From contig NC_065530.1 of assembly GCF_020184175.1 (NCBI RefSeq), forward strand, positions 49,515,260-49,579,259: a stretch of 64,000 bases of DNA, given 5' to 3'. Under the pieces are notes generated by a model. The model did no database searches. It saw only the letters and a program-made list of their open reading frames with translations, and had not been told where the DNA came from. This stretch comes from Aphis gossypii (Eukaryota; Arthropoda; Insecta; Hemiptera; Aphididae). Shown piece by piece: positions 14,101-25,781 of this stretch; within the stretch, counting starts at the first letter, position 1; every line of letters starts with the position of its first letter. Made by a program: the position numbers and the translations under genes.

Positions 14101-14294
14101 CTGTAACATTTTTTAATCGCTGCTTAGTATTAAATTTTTTTCAATATTTATATTAATTATAAAACCACCAACAATATTTTTTTAAATAATATTGTGTATA
14201 AATATATTTCATGTATAATATTGTATATTATAAATTAGTAAAAAAATAGTTTTTATATAATTATTATTCTTACAGAATCAGCAGACTATCTTAG
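5138..14294 (+). CDS. Cep192/Spd-2-like centrosomal protein, 24 exons
   Basis: Coding exons: 5138–5199, 6138–6340, 6404–6544, 6605–6671, 6733–6894, 6936–6956, 7039–7217, 7285–7458, 8410–8520, 8604–8802, 8876–9135, 9432–9676, 9734–9847, 9903–10034, 10235–10677, 10740–10816, 10893–10964, 11027–11181, 11256–11414, 11915–12077, 12150–12348, 12853–12976, 13854–13981, 14276–14294. They total 3609 nt, an open frame of 1202 codons plus TAG with consistent GT–AG phases. Residues 1–526 are Ser/Asn-rich and probably disordered, with a conserved-looking SITSWTDS...LTSLSDISEVL stretch near 290–320. From about 527 to 1150 there are several ASPM/SPD-2/Hydin-like beta-sandwich repeats (IKLLNKGAYQVPIKF; IEITNNSELPISLVV; FTLRNRGSHKEKLHL; LSITNSGNTAAFVKI). 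In animals Cep192/Spd-2 recruits pericentriolar material, Plk and Aurora kinases to centrosomes. The length is close to insect Spd-2, but another ASH-repeat protein is not excluded. Exon 9 follows a 0.95-kb AT-rich intron. Confidence 0.7.
6936..6956 (+). CDS. 21-nt in-frame microexon of the Cep192-like gene
   Basis: Exon 6 adds only seven codons (around HVADLLL). The preceding exon ends two bases into a codon and so does this one, so leaving it out keeps the frame. Its donor (CT then GTGATA) is weaker than most in the gene. The acceptor has a long T tract. Confidence 0.55.
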
Positions 14295-14505
14295 AAATTG
14301 GTGTGATTTCCATGTCAAATATTTATCAGAAAGTAGTAGTAAATTGTTTTAAGTACGAATGTATATATTTTTTTTATTTTTTTTATATATTTAGAATTAT
14401 TATAAATTATATCTGGTATACCTTTTTATTATTTTGATGATCTCTTATATCTCTATTTTTTATGTACAATGAAACAAACATGTTTAATAATTATTCATGC
14501 TTTTA

Positions 14506-14511
14506 AATAAA
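14506..14511 (+). terminator. Candidate polyadenylation signal, Cep192-like gene
   Basis: AATAAA lies 212 bp after the TAG stop at 14292–14294. It is the first canonical hexamer downstream in good spacing for a short 3'UTR. Confidence 0.45.
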
Positions 14512-17329
14512 TATAGATTGAAACATATACATACTCCTTTTGGCATTTATATTTTCTCATTTTTTCTGCAGAAAATAAGAATAATAGTAATATTTTCATT
14601 AGTTATTAAACAATGAAATGTTGTAATGTCGTAGTGATGATGCAGCAATTCATATGAGTGATGGAATATGTGCTGGAAAGAAAGACGTCAAGGTAACTTT
14701 TAGAGGTATATCAATTTCATAACTTGCCAATGACATTGTTAAAATGTTGCATTAAAATGATAGTGGAGGGCTGATAATTTATTATTTATAGAAGGCTTTT
14801 TAAGTTGTAACTCCAGACTTGGTTGGGATTTCATGATACATAAAATTCAAAAAATTGAACTAAAACTCATATTCAAACTTCAAAGTAATTTTTTCAACTG
14901 ATTAATTCCTGAATTTCCTTAATTTCTAACTTGATTGGTGCAAACAGTTTTTATTAAAAAAGCTCTTTTTTTTTTGATATAAAAAAAAAAAAATCTAAAG
15001 AATATAAAAGTACACAATTATTTTTTGAAATGTTAAGTATTTCATCAAATGAATAATTAGATATTAACATAAACAATATATTTTATACATTATATAGCTG
15101 TGGTTTAAAGTGTACATAATAAGAAAATATGTGCTCATATATTATCAAATAATAATAAATAATAATGACTACGTCTCAGAAGTTGTAGAAGTTATAAAAG
15201 ACAAAATATGCATGAAAAAATGTTAAATATGCAAACAAAATTAACCAACTTGATTAAGTCCGTGACAGAACACAGGACCGGCATCATGACATAGTGCAGG
15301 TAAACGGAGACCTCTGATCTTGTTGGACGAACCATAAGGCCAGTGATGCAATAGTTGGAATATTCCAGCATTGCACTGATAGTAAACTGTTCAACCTGGG
15401 TACCCCCTCCTAATTCTCGAGTTTGTTGGCTGTGAGTCATTTTATTAGAAGAAATATGCACTCTTTTTCTAAAATTGACAAAATGTGCAAAAAAAAAAAA
15501 AAAATGCATTTTTTATTTTTAATCATCATTGTTTAGAATAGAGATTTCTAGCTTGGTTTGGCTATAAATTGAGAGCATACAGAAGAATATGTAACTCCTA
15601 CAACTTCCGAGCTCTTACTCATTGTGATCTAACTAGTTCTAGTTTTACATTTTCATGATCTATTTTGAAAACAAGTTAATTTTTGTTTTAGCATGTTAGA
15701 TTATACTATTGATGTACTAAATGAAACTTGTCTTTTTTTTTTGCTAATTTTTATCTATAGGAAGATAGAAAAAAAAATATATCTAAGGGTTAAATAAATT
15801 TGAAAAAAGTATACATCAGAATGTGGTTAAGTAAATTTCATGTTTCAGAAATATTTAGAAGAGGAACTAATGAACTAGGTAATGAAACTAAAAAGGGACA
15901 CTTATCTAATCTAATAACCAAATTATTTTTATCTGCAAATTTAATTGATATTACTCAATAGTAAGTCATAACATTTTGTTTTGTACATATTTTAAACAGC
16001 ATTCCAACCATGTTAAAGAGTCATTTTAAGACTTCAAATAGGGTATTCCAAGTTGGTTCAACTAAATTTTGTAAATACTTAAAAATAAAGTTTCAACTCA
16101 TAAAATAAACCTATTATATTCCAGCCCATGAGAGATCAGTACCACTAATTTGACTAAAACTTGTTCGATTTCACACATCTCCCTTTCAACCACCTACCGA
16201 CAGTGGTACATAGTGGGGGAAATAACGCCGTTGTCAGTTATTCTGCATGTGCGTGACAGCACCTAAGATTTCGATATAGAACTAGATAGTTGACACCCGT
16301 TAAAGCGTTATCAATTGAAGCCTGAATTTTCAGTGGGCATTATATAGTAGATATTAATTATATTGTATTGTATCTTATGATGTCTAAACCTGTCGTTAAA
16401 AAAAAAAAAAATTTATATACATAATTTTTCATTTTTTACTTTATTTTACCATTAAAGACGATGTTATACTTAATACATTTTGCATAGGAAATCTAATGTT
16501 TTATCCTCCAACAAAATGGAGGAAACTGATACAGAAGCTTTACTGTTATATCATAAATTAATAAAGTATAGGTACTATATCTAGTTAGTATAGATATTTG
16601 GGGACGGTACTGATGGGCCAGAGTATATGAATAGTAGATATGCAAGCAGAGTATAGAACATAGGGCAGTCAAACAGTTGATCATGTTAGAATTTATTTTT
16701 AAGGCCACCCGCCCTATATGTTTCTTTACAATAAAAGTTATTCAATAATAAAAAAAATTTTCTATGGAAGTCGATCCTCAAAGATGAAGTATATTTTAGT
16801 AGATCATGACCAAAAAAGTTTGGCCACCCCTGGTATAGAGAGAAGCCAAGTTAGAAATTAATTTTATTATGTAATTTCAAGTAAAAAATAGTTGGGTTAA
16901 CTATTTTGATTTACAGGGAATATTAAATAAGATATAAAAAATATATAATAGATGTACTATTAAATTATATTATTTGGATAATTGATTTTAATGTAAAAAA
17001 AATAATAATAATAATTAATAACTAACTTTAATTTAAATTATGTAGGTATTTTTGGTTTGTCCCTTTTGCAAAATGGTTGAATTAAAAAAATAATAATAAT
17101 AATTACTTCAATTTAAATAAAAACGTGTTTACATGATAATTCTGTTGATATTTACTGAATGTAATTTAATGTTCATAATAAGCACACATACTATGACATA
17201 CAATTACAATATAAAATAAAAAAAAAAAATTAATAAATAAACTGTACATTAGATTGATAATCTGATTTTCTGAGTTAAATAATAACTAACTAATTTAAGT
17301 TTCTGTTTGTTGGAAAAATACAGGCAAAG
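14512..17329. other. Intergenic DNA between converging genes, with unassigned coding-like scraps
   Basis: The region separates the 3' ends of the Cep192-like gene and Ran. Three stretches look less AT-rich or more protein-like than the rest: 14640–14692 plus (SDDAAIHMSDGICAGKKDVK, followed by GTAACT); 15192–15509 minus (an open frame ending near its start in LGGGTQVEQFTISAMLEYSN and neighbours); and 15848–15960 plus (RRGTNELGNETKKGHLSNLI). I recognise none of them. They could be relics of retroposed genes or old elements. Otherwise AT-rich and featureless. Confidence 0.35.
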
Positions 17330-17335
17330 TTTATT
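17330..17335 (-). terminator. Candidate polyadenylation signal for Ran
   Basis: TTTATT on the plus strand reads AATAAA on the minus strand, about 110 bp after the Ran stop codon. Confidence 0.45.
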
Positions 17336-17442
17336 ATTAATAAGTATATATATAAAAAAAAGATTCAACTTAATGTGCAAGAAAATCAATTAATTGAGAC
17401 AATTCAGACAGACAAATCATTGAAATTATGGGGACTAATAAA

Positions 17443-18671
17443 TTACAAGTCTTCATCCTCGTCAGGCAATGCTGTTTCTTGAGCCTCCTAAAATAATTAT
17501 TAATTTTGTAAATTTGTGTTATCATAATTACATTATATTTCATTTTTACCTTAAGGTCTTGTTCTATTTGATCTTGCCATTGAGGATCCATCTTAATTTC
17601 AGGAGGTACAAGAGCAGGCATTGCAACAAACTCAAGGTTGGGATCACCGATTAATTTTCTGGCCATCCACAGGAATGGTTTTTCAAAATTGTAATTACTC
17701 TTTGCACTAATGTCGTAATACTATAAAAACAAAAGATTAAGCAATTGTTCAGGATCAAATAAAGAGTATTTAAAAGAACCTGTAAATTCTTCTTGCGATG
17801 GAAAACTATTGTTTTAGCTTTTACTTTCCTATCCTTGATATCCACTTTGTTGCCACAAAGCACAATTGGAATGCCTTCACATACTCTCACCAAATCTCTA
17901 TGCCAATTAGGTACATTTTTGTAAGTGATACGGCTAGTAACATCAAACATGATGATAGCACATTGACCCTAAAAAACATTTAATATAGAATCTTAACATC
18001 ATAATGTAATTTTTTTAATATGAATATGAGACTTATTTTTTTTTAAATTGATACATACAGTAAAAATATTGTGTAAGAAGTCTTTTGTATTACATACTTC
18101 AATATCTACATTTTTTTTTTTTAATAACTAAATTGAAATTAATTTAAACTGATCCAACACATGATTATAAAACAATTGCATATTAACTATTATGAAATAT
18201 GGTTTTGATAAAAATACACAGATCAATAAATTATCAACATTTGCCATTAAGTCAATAGTTTCCCCACCAGTTCCTGTACTGTGATAATAAATTATAAAAA
18301 TTTTATTAAAATAATTATTATTTATTCTTTCATTAGGTAGGTATGATAACTATAACTTCTTATTAATATTTACTGCAGAGTAAAATAAACATATAAATCA
18401 GTTTTTAAGCAATACATATTATAATTACTTGAATATAATATCCGTCTCTGAGACCTCCAAATTTCTCTTGACCAGCAGTATCCCAAACATTGAATCGAAT
18501 GACACCACGAGTTGTATGGAATACTAACGGATGTACTTCTACTCCCAATGTGGCCACGTATTTTTTTTCAAATTCACCAGTCAAATGACGTTTAACGAAT
18601 GTTGTCTTGCCAGTACCTCCATCACCAACCAATACACATTTGAATGTGGGAACATCATCGGGTACATTCAT
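17443..18671 (-). CDS. Ran: GTP-binding nuclear protein Ran
   Basis: Four coding exons on the minus strand: 18671–18429, 17968–17780, 17720–17550 and 17487–17443, totalling 648 nt (215 aa plus TAA). All junctions fall between codons with GT–AG borders. The protein is near-identical in kind to animal Ran: P-loop GDGGTGKTT (about residues 16–24), effector loop KKYVATLGVEVHPL, switch II WDTAGQEKFGGLRDGYY, the NKVD guanine-specificity motif, SAK, and the acidic tail DEDEDL. Ran drives importin/exportin cargo transport through the nuclear pore and mitotic spindle and envelope assembly by cycling GTP between RCC1 and RanGAP. Only the extreme N-terminus (MNVPDDVPTF) and the part before the acidic tail differ noticeably from vertebrates, both known variable regions. 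All key residues are intact. Confidence 0.98.
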
Positions 18672-18682
18672 TTTATAGTTTT

Positions 18683-19497
18683 CTATATAAAATCAATATG
18701 CACTTATAAATAAAAATAAAAAAAATATGTTTTTAATAGTCAGAATTAGATAAGTTTTTGATTATTTACAAAATATAGGAATGTAATTGATTTAATGAGT
18801 TCCAATGAGAAATAATATTTGATATTGAATATATATATTTTTTTAATTGACTTAATTATCACATTTTACATTTTTATCTTGTACATGTATTACAACTTTT
18901 ATAAGTTTACATACAACTATTAGGTTTTTAGCTAAAATGGCAAAAACTCATATTAATAAAATAGTACCTTATAATTAAAAACATTTTATTCCGAGACAAA
19001 AAAAAAAAAAGTCAATTGTTTTGATAAGGATACCTAACCTAATAGTCAAATACTTAGTAACCAGTACAAATATTTCAAAGAAACTTTTCAATTGTATAAA
19101 GACAAATGTTCTAATAAATCTAATGATGTACGTTTGAAAAATGTTAGTGGTAATACTTTATCAATAATGGTATAAGGATAATTTATTATAATTTTTAGTA
19201 GGTAAGCATAGGCGGCAAGCCTATATTAGCTATAATAAATCACATGGTTCAAAGAAAAATATTTTGAAGGAATGTTGCAACTAATCGATAAACGCAAGCT
19301 AAAACAAATTTGATGATTGACCAATACTTTTAAGAATCGATAAGTATTTCATTCAAGAGAAACCCGATTATAACCTAAGATTTTATGAATCATAGTTTAA
19401 GAAAAGATGCTCGGCATAGAGTACTACTTACGATGAAAGCGATAATAGTTGTATACTGCTTAAACACTAGCAATGGTAAAATAATAAGATTACTTAC
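18683..19497 (-). other. Probable 5'UTR intron of Ran
   Basis: On the minus strand a strong donor (CAC then GTAAGTA) at 19497 and an acceptor (TATATAG) ending at 18683 lie upstream of the ATG. Only 11 nt separate the acceptor from the start codon. This would place a non-coding first exon at about 19498 and upwards. Confidence 0.6.
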
Positions 19498-19740
19498 GTG
19501 TTTATTAATTTTGTGTAAGCAATATAGGTGAAAACGAATAAGTAATGACAATGCCGTACAGTACTACTGTATACTGTAACGGATTCCAACGGCTTCGTCG
19601 GAGACGTGAAAAAAACGCGCTCGAGAGTCGTGATTGCAAACAAGGAATGATGGCGTCAGGAGAGTAGGAGACCGCCTCTGATGCCGCTATCACGTCACAA
19701 CCCGCCACCGGAACTGTCATATTCTACAGTGTTGCCAAAA
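19498..19740 (-). promoter_or_regulatory. Ran promoter and non-coding first exon
   Basis: This is one of the least AT-rich stretches in the window, as expected of a housekeeping promoter. It contains a CRE-like TCACGTCA at 19690–19697. The 71-codon minus-strand frame here has no recognisable homology and is more likely base-composition noise than a gene. Confidence 0.45.
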
Positions 19741-19794
19741 TGTGTGGTCGTCAATGCGACCTGTATTTTTAAGCGCCATTATTTGAACATGGGT

Positions 19795-21010
19795 TACTGA
19801 ATTTTAGACTATAAATTGAGCGATGAATGTATTGATTTTATCATGATGAGTTTTTTTTTGTGTCAATACACGATAAATAGTTGATAAAATGCTTCGATTT
19901 TTAAAAATGGGGATGGTTTTGAATATTTAACTGAATCTATAGTTTGTAGTTTTGAGAGGTAAAACTACTAAAACTTAAAAATTCCCAGTTCTTATTTTTA
20001 TAATTGGGAAAAACAAACAAAACATTAAGAAAAACAGTAATTTTTATGCATATCCAATTTTAGAAAAAATCGATTCGTATTTTAGTTTCTGAATGGAAAT
20101 AGGAATGTATTGATTTTATATTTATGGTTTTTTTTATTTTGTATGTGTGTGTAGATTCAGCATAACTTATTAAAACAATGCTTTAATTTCAAACTTCAGG
20201 AGTGGTTTCTGTCGTTTCCGATGGCAAAGTGAATATCCTTGGTAAATTAAAGATGTCAAAAGTAAGAAGTTTTCAGTAATTTTCAAAAAATCGGGAAAAA
20301 CCACAAAAAAGTGACTGAACAACACCCAACGGGAATTTTTACGCAAAACAAGTTTTCGACAAAATCGTTTTTTTATATAGTTTTAATTCAAAACTAATCA
20401 CTGTAAATACTTGAAATTTTTATCAAATGTTTATATTAATGTTATCAATACACAGTTAAATTATCAAAATATTCTGGCTTTTTTTAAGCTATTTATAGAC
20501 TTTTGAATTTTTTGAAATGTCAATAAAAAATTTTGGTTACCTAAAAAAAATTTAAACTTTAATACAAGATTTCATATAAGTTGTTATCATTGCAGTAAAA
20601 AAAAACAAACAAAAATCGTTGTCATGATTTTTTTTTTTATATAAGCGTTTAAAGATTAAATTTTTACGAAGTACGTCAAAATCGTGAAAATTTTTAAGTA
20701 ATTTTGTAATTGAAAATTCATGAAAATTTTTGTATTTTTATTTAAAGTTAAAAAATTCGACTCTAAGTTTAACATAAGTTTTCCTTCAAATAGCTGTAAA
20801 GAAAACTCGACTCGTCATTATAGGAAAAAATGTATGAGTGCTTGAATTTAAAATTTTTACGAAATTGTGTAACGATGACGATTTATCCTCAAACGATTTA
20901 AAATATTTGTTATAATTCAAAAAGCATAAATCGTAGATACTTGAAAATTTCATTAGTTATTTAGATTGGCATTTTCTTTATATAATTTAATTTTCAAATC
21001 TCACATAATG
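19795..21010 (+). repeat. Copy A of a ~1-kb dispersed AT-rich repeat
   Basis: It contains TTTCCGATGGCAAAGTGAAT at 20217–20236, then a characteristic series (TCGGGAAAAACCACAAAAAA; GTTTTCGACAAAATCG; AGATACTTGAAAATTTCA). The same order appears at 31.1–31.9 kb, degraded at 35.8–36.6 and 41.2–41.9 kb, and inverted at 54.5–55.5 kb. A partial second 5' part (19795–20040) precedes the main copy. No open frame is conserved. Confidence 0.65.
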
Positions 21011-21382
21011 AAAGTTCTTCTGTCTTTTAAAATAATTATATATATTATATTATTGTAATAATATAGGTATATGTCACTCACTAATAATAATTATTATTAT
21101 ATTTGATGTACTTATTGTACATTTGTACCTACTTATTTTGTTTATTTTATTAATCCTTTCTCATTATTCTGAAACACTTTCGTTAAATATATACTAAATT
21201 TTGAATAAATGTATATAATTATGTAGGTTATAATTTTTAATAATTTATAGTTACCCATACCATTGTGAATTATAATTATTATTATTATAATAAGAATATT
21301 TTGTATTGTACGGTAAGTAGGTATTGTTATATGTAAGTTTAATTGAAACATTTATTACACCTTAAAATTTAAATATAAATTA

Positions 21383-21491
21383 CAGTAAAACCTCTCTATA
21401 ACGGAATCGCTAGGGACCATTAATGTTTTCCGTTATAAAAAGGTTAGGAGGATTCCGTCTAATAGATGGTCCGTTATAGAGAGGTTTACTG
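21383..21491. mobile_element. pogo/Tigger-like MITE
   Basis: A near-perfect hairpin: left end CAGTAAAACCTCTCTATAAC and right end complementary to CAGTAAACCTCTCTATAACG, flanked by TA on both sides. The terminal CAGT...CTCTATAACGG and TA duplication are typical of non-autonomous pogo-group Tc1/mariner elements. At 109 bp it is almost all inverted repeat. Confidence 0.75.
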
Positions 21492-21499
21492 TATGTAGG

Positions 21500-24469
21500 T
21501 ACTAAAGATTAAACATATAATATAGAATTGCCAACACAAAATAATACACACTACACTTCCTGGCTCTGCAGTTCTGCACATTTTAAGAATTTCCATGAAC
21601 TCAAATTAAATTCAACGTATTACTTGTTGAAAGAACATCTCACTAGTATGTATATTGTCCTTGTCTATACAAACTTACAAATGTGTAACATAGATGTAAC
21701 AAATTAATGTTTAGCAGTTCTCATTAAGTTTTGATATTTGAGAATTGAGTGAATTTATCTATCTATGATTTTAAACTTATAAATATACAAAACAACATGT
21801 TATGTCATATTTTATGGTTTGTTGAAAGTATTTTTAGTTTTAATTTTAATTTTAAAGTAAGTATAAAATATTAGGTATACTTTAAAAATACTCATAGATA
21901 CCTTTTTTTTTTTTTCCGGTTGAATCGACGACCGGAAGGGGACCGATTTCGCATTACTTCCTTGATCGCATTACTTCCTTACTACTCATAGATACCTATA
22001 GGTACGTATATGTATCATGTATACAGTATGCGTATTAGTAAATCTATTTAAATAAAATAATAATACATATTATTTTTATTAAGTATCTACCATACGTAGT
22101 AGTACCTATTCTATCTCAATGCAGTGGTTAATACGTTGACAGGATGTATTTTTCAGAATATTATGTTTCCTATTCACTGATTTAACTAATTAACGGTTAT
22201 AGTGTCGATCTGGTACACCAAAGACACCTGGAGGATTTTTTTTAAAAGTTCTATACTCTTTGATAGTTAGGTAACTGTAATTATAGGTCCCTATCGGATT
22301 CATCCAATATCTATGTATGATATACATTAATATATTAAATAGGTATATTAGTATAATATTGGTCAGTACTTTGTGTTCGATAATTTTTAAAAATTACTTT
22401 GGATTTCATGGTAATTGGTAATACTAACATAAATATTCACAACAACAATAATTAAGTTAGGTTTATCTTAAGTTATAAGTATTAAATTTACCTATACTCA
22501 CTAATTAATTATAAATTATAATATTAAATTTTATTATTTTATTACAGTCAGAAATAGTTAACTAAATAATATAAATTATAAGCATATAACTAAAATACAT
22601 ACCCAAAAAAGATAAAAAAAAAAAAAAAAAGAAGAAAAGATAAAGATTTTTAAATTTTAGAGCCACTATAATAATTACTAACGGCACCAATCCAAAATAT
22701 ACCTATCTATAGCCAGAGTGGGCCTAGCAACTATGATCAGACCGACACTTCAGTGGCCATCAGTGATCTTCATCTTGCAATCGGCTATTATTTTTCAATG
22801 TAAAAACAAAATATAAAATGACCATTCTAGGTACTGATGATTAATAATATAGGATAGTAAACTTGTTCACTGTTTGACTTGTTATCGCCCCATCATAGAA
22901 AAGTTGTGAAAATATATCGTCTTACATTTCGGTGATCAGTATTTTTCTATAAGTATCTCAAATCTCGGTATCCATTACCTGTAGATTAATTTATAGAGTT
23001 AGAGTGTTATATATATATTTCTGGAAACGCGTAAGTACTTCTTTTAATATTTCAAATTTTATTTTATACGCAGTAATCATGTTAGAATCGGTTTATCACA
23101 TAAACCGTACTATACGTGGTATGTACAACTTAAAGTGTTTGCATATAACCGCCTAAACTGCCTATATAATAAACATAATTAACATATTAACTTTATTATT
23201 TTTAAAAATTTTAAAATATTGTTAAAAATTAATTACTGTAATGATAGTTATTTTCTGCAATATTTAACACTGACATTCAATAAATAATAATAAAATACAT
23301 AAAACAATAAAGAATATAAGCTATCTGCCTATGAGTAATGGACAGCACGTCATAACAAAATATAAATAATAAATAGGTAGGGTTTTGTACTCACGGAATG
23401 TGATTACGACTTACGATTAGCGTTAATTTAATAACTTCAATAGTATTTGCAATGACTTATAATGACAGTTTTTTAAATTGTATTTTAGCCTTGTTACTAT
23501 AAGTAGTCTATATTTAACTACTATTTTTCTTTAAACTTCATAAATTGTATTACCACCGACTACTAGACTAGGTACCAAAGTACTTAAGTATCAATACCTA
23601 ACATAATGTCTGAAAAGTATACCATAGCTTAGGCTATTAAAGTAAGGTTGTGTTATTGTAGTTAGGCAATCTGTAGGGTAGGCAGTCCACTTTGTATTTT
23701 TTAAATAAATGTTCTCGTTCTCCTTTTTTTACTTTTTTACAGGACGCAGAAGGTACCGTAAATAAGGAAAAATAGGAACTACATAAGCTTAAGTGAAAAT
23801 ATATTCATGTGAAATTAATTTAATTATTTAACTATATTTTCTATAGGTAGGTAGCCAGTTAATATTCTATATTTCTATAACTATTCTTAATGTTTCTTGG
23901 GGAAGGGGAGCTAAAAATATAAAAGCTTCGCCCTCGCACCCCTTGAGAGAAATGTTTAGTGTAACAATATAACACATGAAAATTTAATAAAGTATTGACT
24001 AAATACATTCTTCGTCTATCGTTAAAATTTAGAATTCATTATATTTGAAGAACAAATAAATAAATGTAGCATGTAGACATAACTGAGCAGTCTATACATT
24101 TAAACATTAAACTCAACATTCATCAATATAAATGAAAATTTAATTTGTTTTTTACAAAACATTGATGAAGATAAAATTATAAAAATAACATACAACAATG
24201 TTTTAAATTATTTTATATACATTATAAATGTATACGGTGATTAGACATAGTAAATGTATTATGTATATATATTTAAATATTTGTTTAAACTAAACAATCA
24301 GTACATATATTTTGCAGAAAAAGCCATTTTTGTTATTGGTATTCTTTACTTATTATTGATGTTCATTAATTTAAAAAATATACCTAGGTAAAAGGTAGAA
24401 TACTAACGCATATAGTGCAATAAAATTATAGTATAAAATGATCAAATGGTTTTAACGTATTGTTGCGTG
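21500..24469. other. AT-rich intergenic DNA with scattered simple repeats
   Basis: No gene recognised. At 21918–21985 a CCGG-ended imperfect hairpin is followed by two copies of CGCATTACTTCCTT. A GC-richer scrap near 23900–23945 resembles the end of a mobile element but has no visible partner. Confidence 0.4.
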
Positions 24470-24628
24470 CAGTGACGTACGCAGAATTCGTTTATGAGGG
24501 GGGTTACCATTTATATATATATATACATTAAATGTTATTTATGTAATATTCCATAAAAGAAATCATTATACATGTTTTACTTAGGGGGGGGGGGTAAACC
24601 CCTAAAAAACCCCGTCGGTACGCCACTG
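24470..24628. mobile_element. hAT-type MITE with G/C runs
   Basis: Ends CAGTGACGTACG and CGGTACGCCACTG are inverted repeats. Flanks GTTGCGTG (24462–24469) and GTTGTGTG (24629–24636) match at seven of eight bases. Six G lie near the left end and ten G near the right end. Same family style as the copy at 1137–1378. Confidence 0.8.
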
Positions 24629-25439
24629 GTTGTGTGGTCTATTAAAGTAACAACGAATATTTTCGAAGGTACCTATCCAATATCCTGTTTCCATATCAAT
24701 TTAGTTAGGTATAATGAATATCTAGTTAATTTTTTTTCCCTCTGGTCGTGTGGTATTCAGATCTGGGGCTAAAGTCAAACTCAACCCTCTAAGGCTCTAA
24801 TATAAGACAAATACAAACTTTTCAATTTATATATCTTAGACAAATCATTGTAACCAGACCCGTGGTACATAATTAACAATGTTCTACATATATTACGATC
24901 TACAAAGCCTAACAGTAAACGAAGTAACGATTCGACATAAAAAAAATGTCATTTCAAATTCTTCTTCAACCAGAACCGACAGAGCCGAATAATCTCATTT
25001 ATGATATCAATCATCATTCCCAATAATTTATCCAAAAAACTTAAAATAAAATAGCCAAGAAAAAGTCTTAATATATTTTAAATAATAATAATAAAAAAGA
25101 CGGTTACTCCTCAAAACCCATTAAATTAATTAGGAGGTTCTGTAGCTGAACGGTTTCCATTCTCAAGTCTATTCAAGCCAATTTTCATTACAGAAATTTC
25201 ACTATTTCAATATCATATTGTAATTTGTACTTATTGTGTTCAATTGTATAGATTAAAAATTCAGTATTTATCAAAAAAAAAAAAAAATAAATAATTCTTT
25301 TGAAACTTAATTTTTGTAGGTATAATTTATTAAATACTACTTAATAAATTATAACAAAACGTATTATACCAATATTAGGTGGAATAACAAAAATACAAAA
25401 TATTATATTGAAAATGTTAATCAATATTATCGAAAGGCG

Positions 25440-25781
25440 CTAACTTTTTACGTTGGCTAGACTGGTCTAGATTCGTTTTTTGGTCCACGGTACGCGCAGC
25501 CGCGCAATATTTCACTCGCAGGTCTGCCGCTGACAGTGCTGTAGTTAGGAAGTATGTATTGATTTTTATCTCGTCCCTTTTTCGAGTTTTCCGCACGTTC
25601 GGAGTTTAATATTATAAAAGTTAATTTTTTTATCGTTTTTCTCAGTTATTTTTTTTAATCTATATTATAGTGTTATTTATACTTGTGTCTGTTTCACCGT
25701 TTTTACCAAATGACGCGTTTATGAGACCCAACCGTTTTCGGCTAGTCTGTGTATCTATTTCGCGTTTCCATACTGTAAATA
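25440..25781 (+). promoter_or_regulatory. Syntaxin-1A promoter and 5'UTR region
   Basis: Base composition rises here relative to both sides (CGCGCAGCCGCGCAATATTT near 25495), directly ahead of the ATG at 25782. The start site cannot be placed by eye. No TATA box is obvious. Confidence 0.4.

Noticed and set aside
17469..17983. Plus-strand frames opposite Ran
   Set aside because: They are antisense to Ran coding exons, which are unambiguous.
24572..24772. Gly-rich plus-strand frame
   Set aside because: It starts in the G run of a hAT MITE and has no family resemblance.
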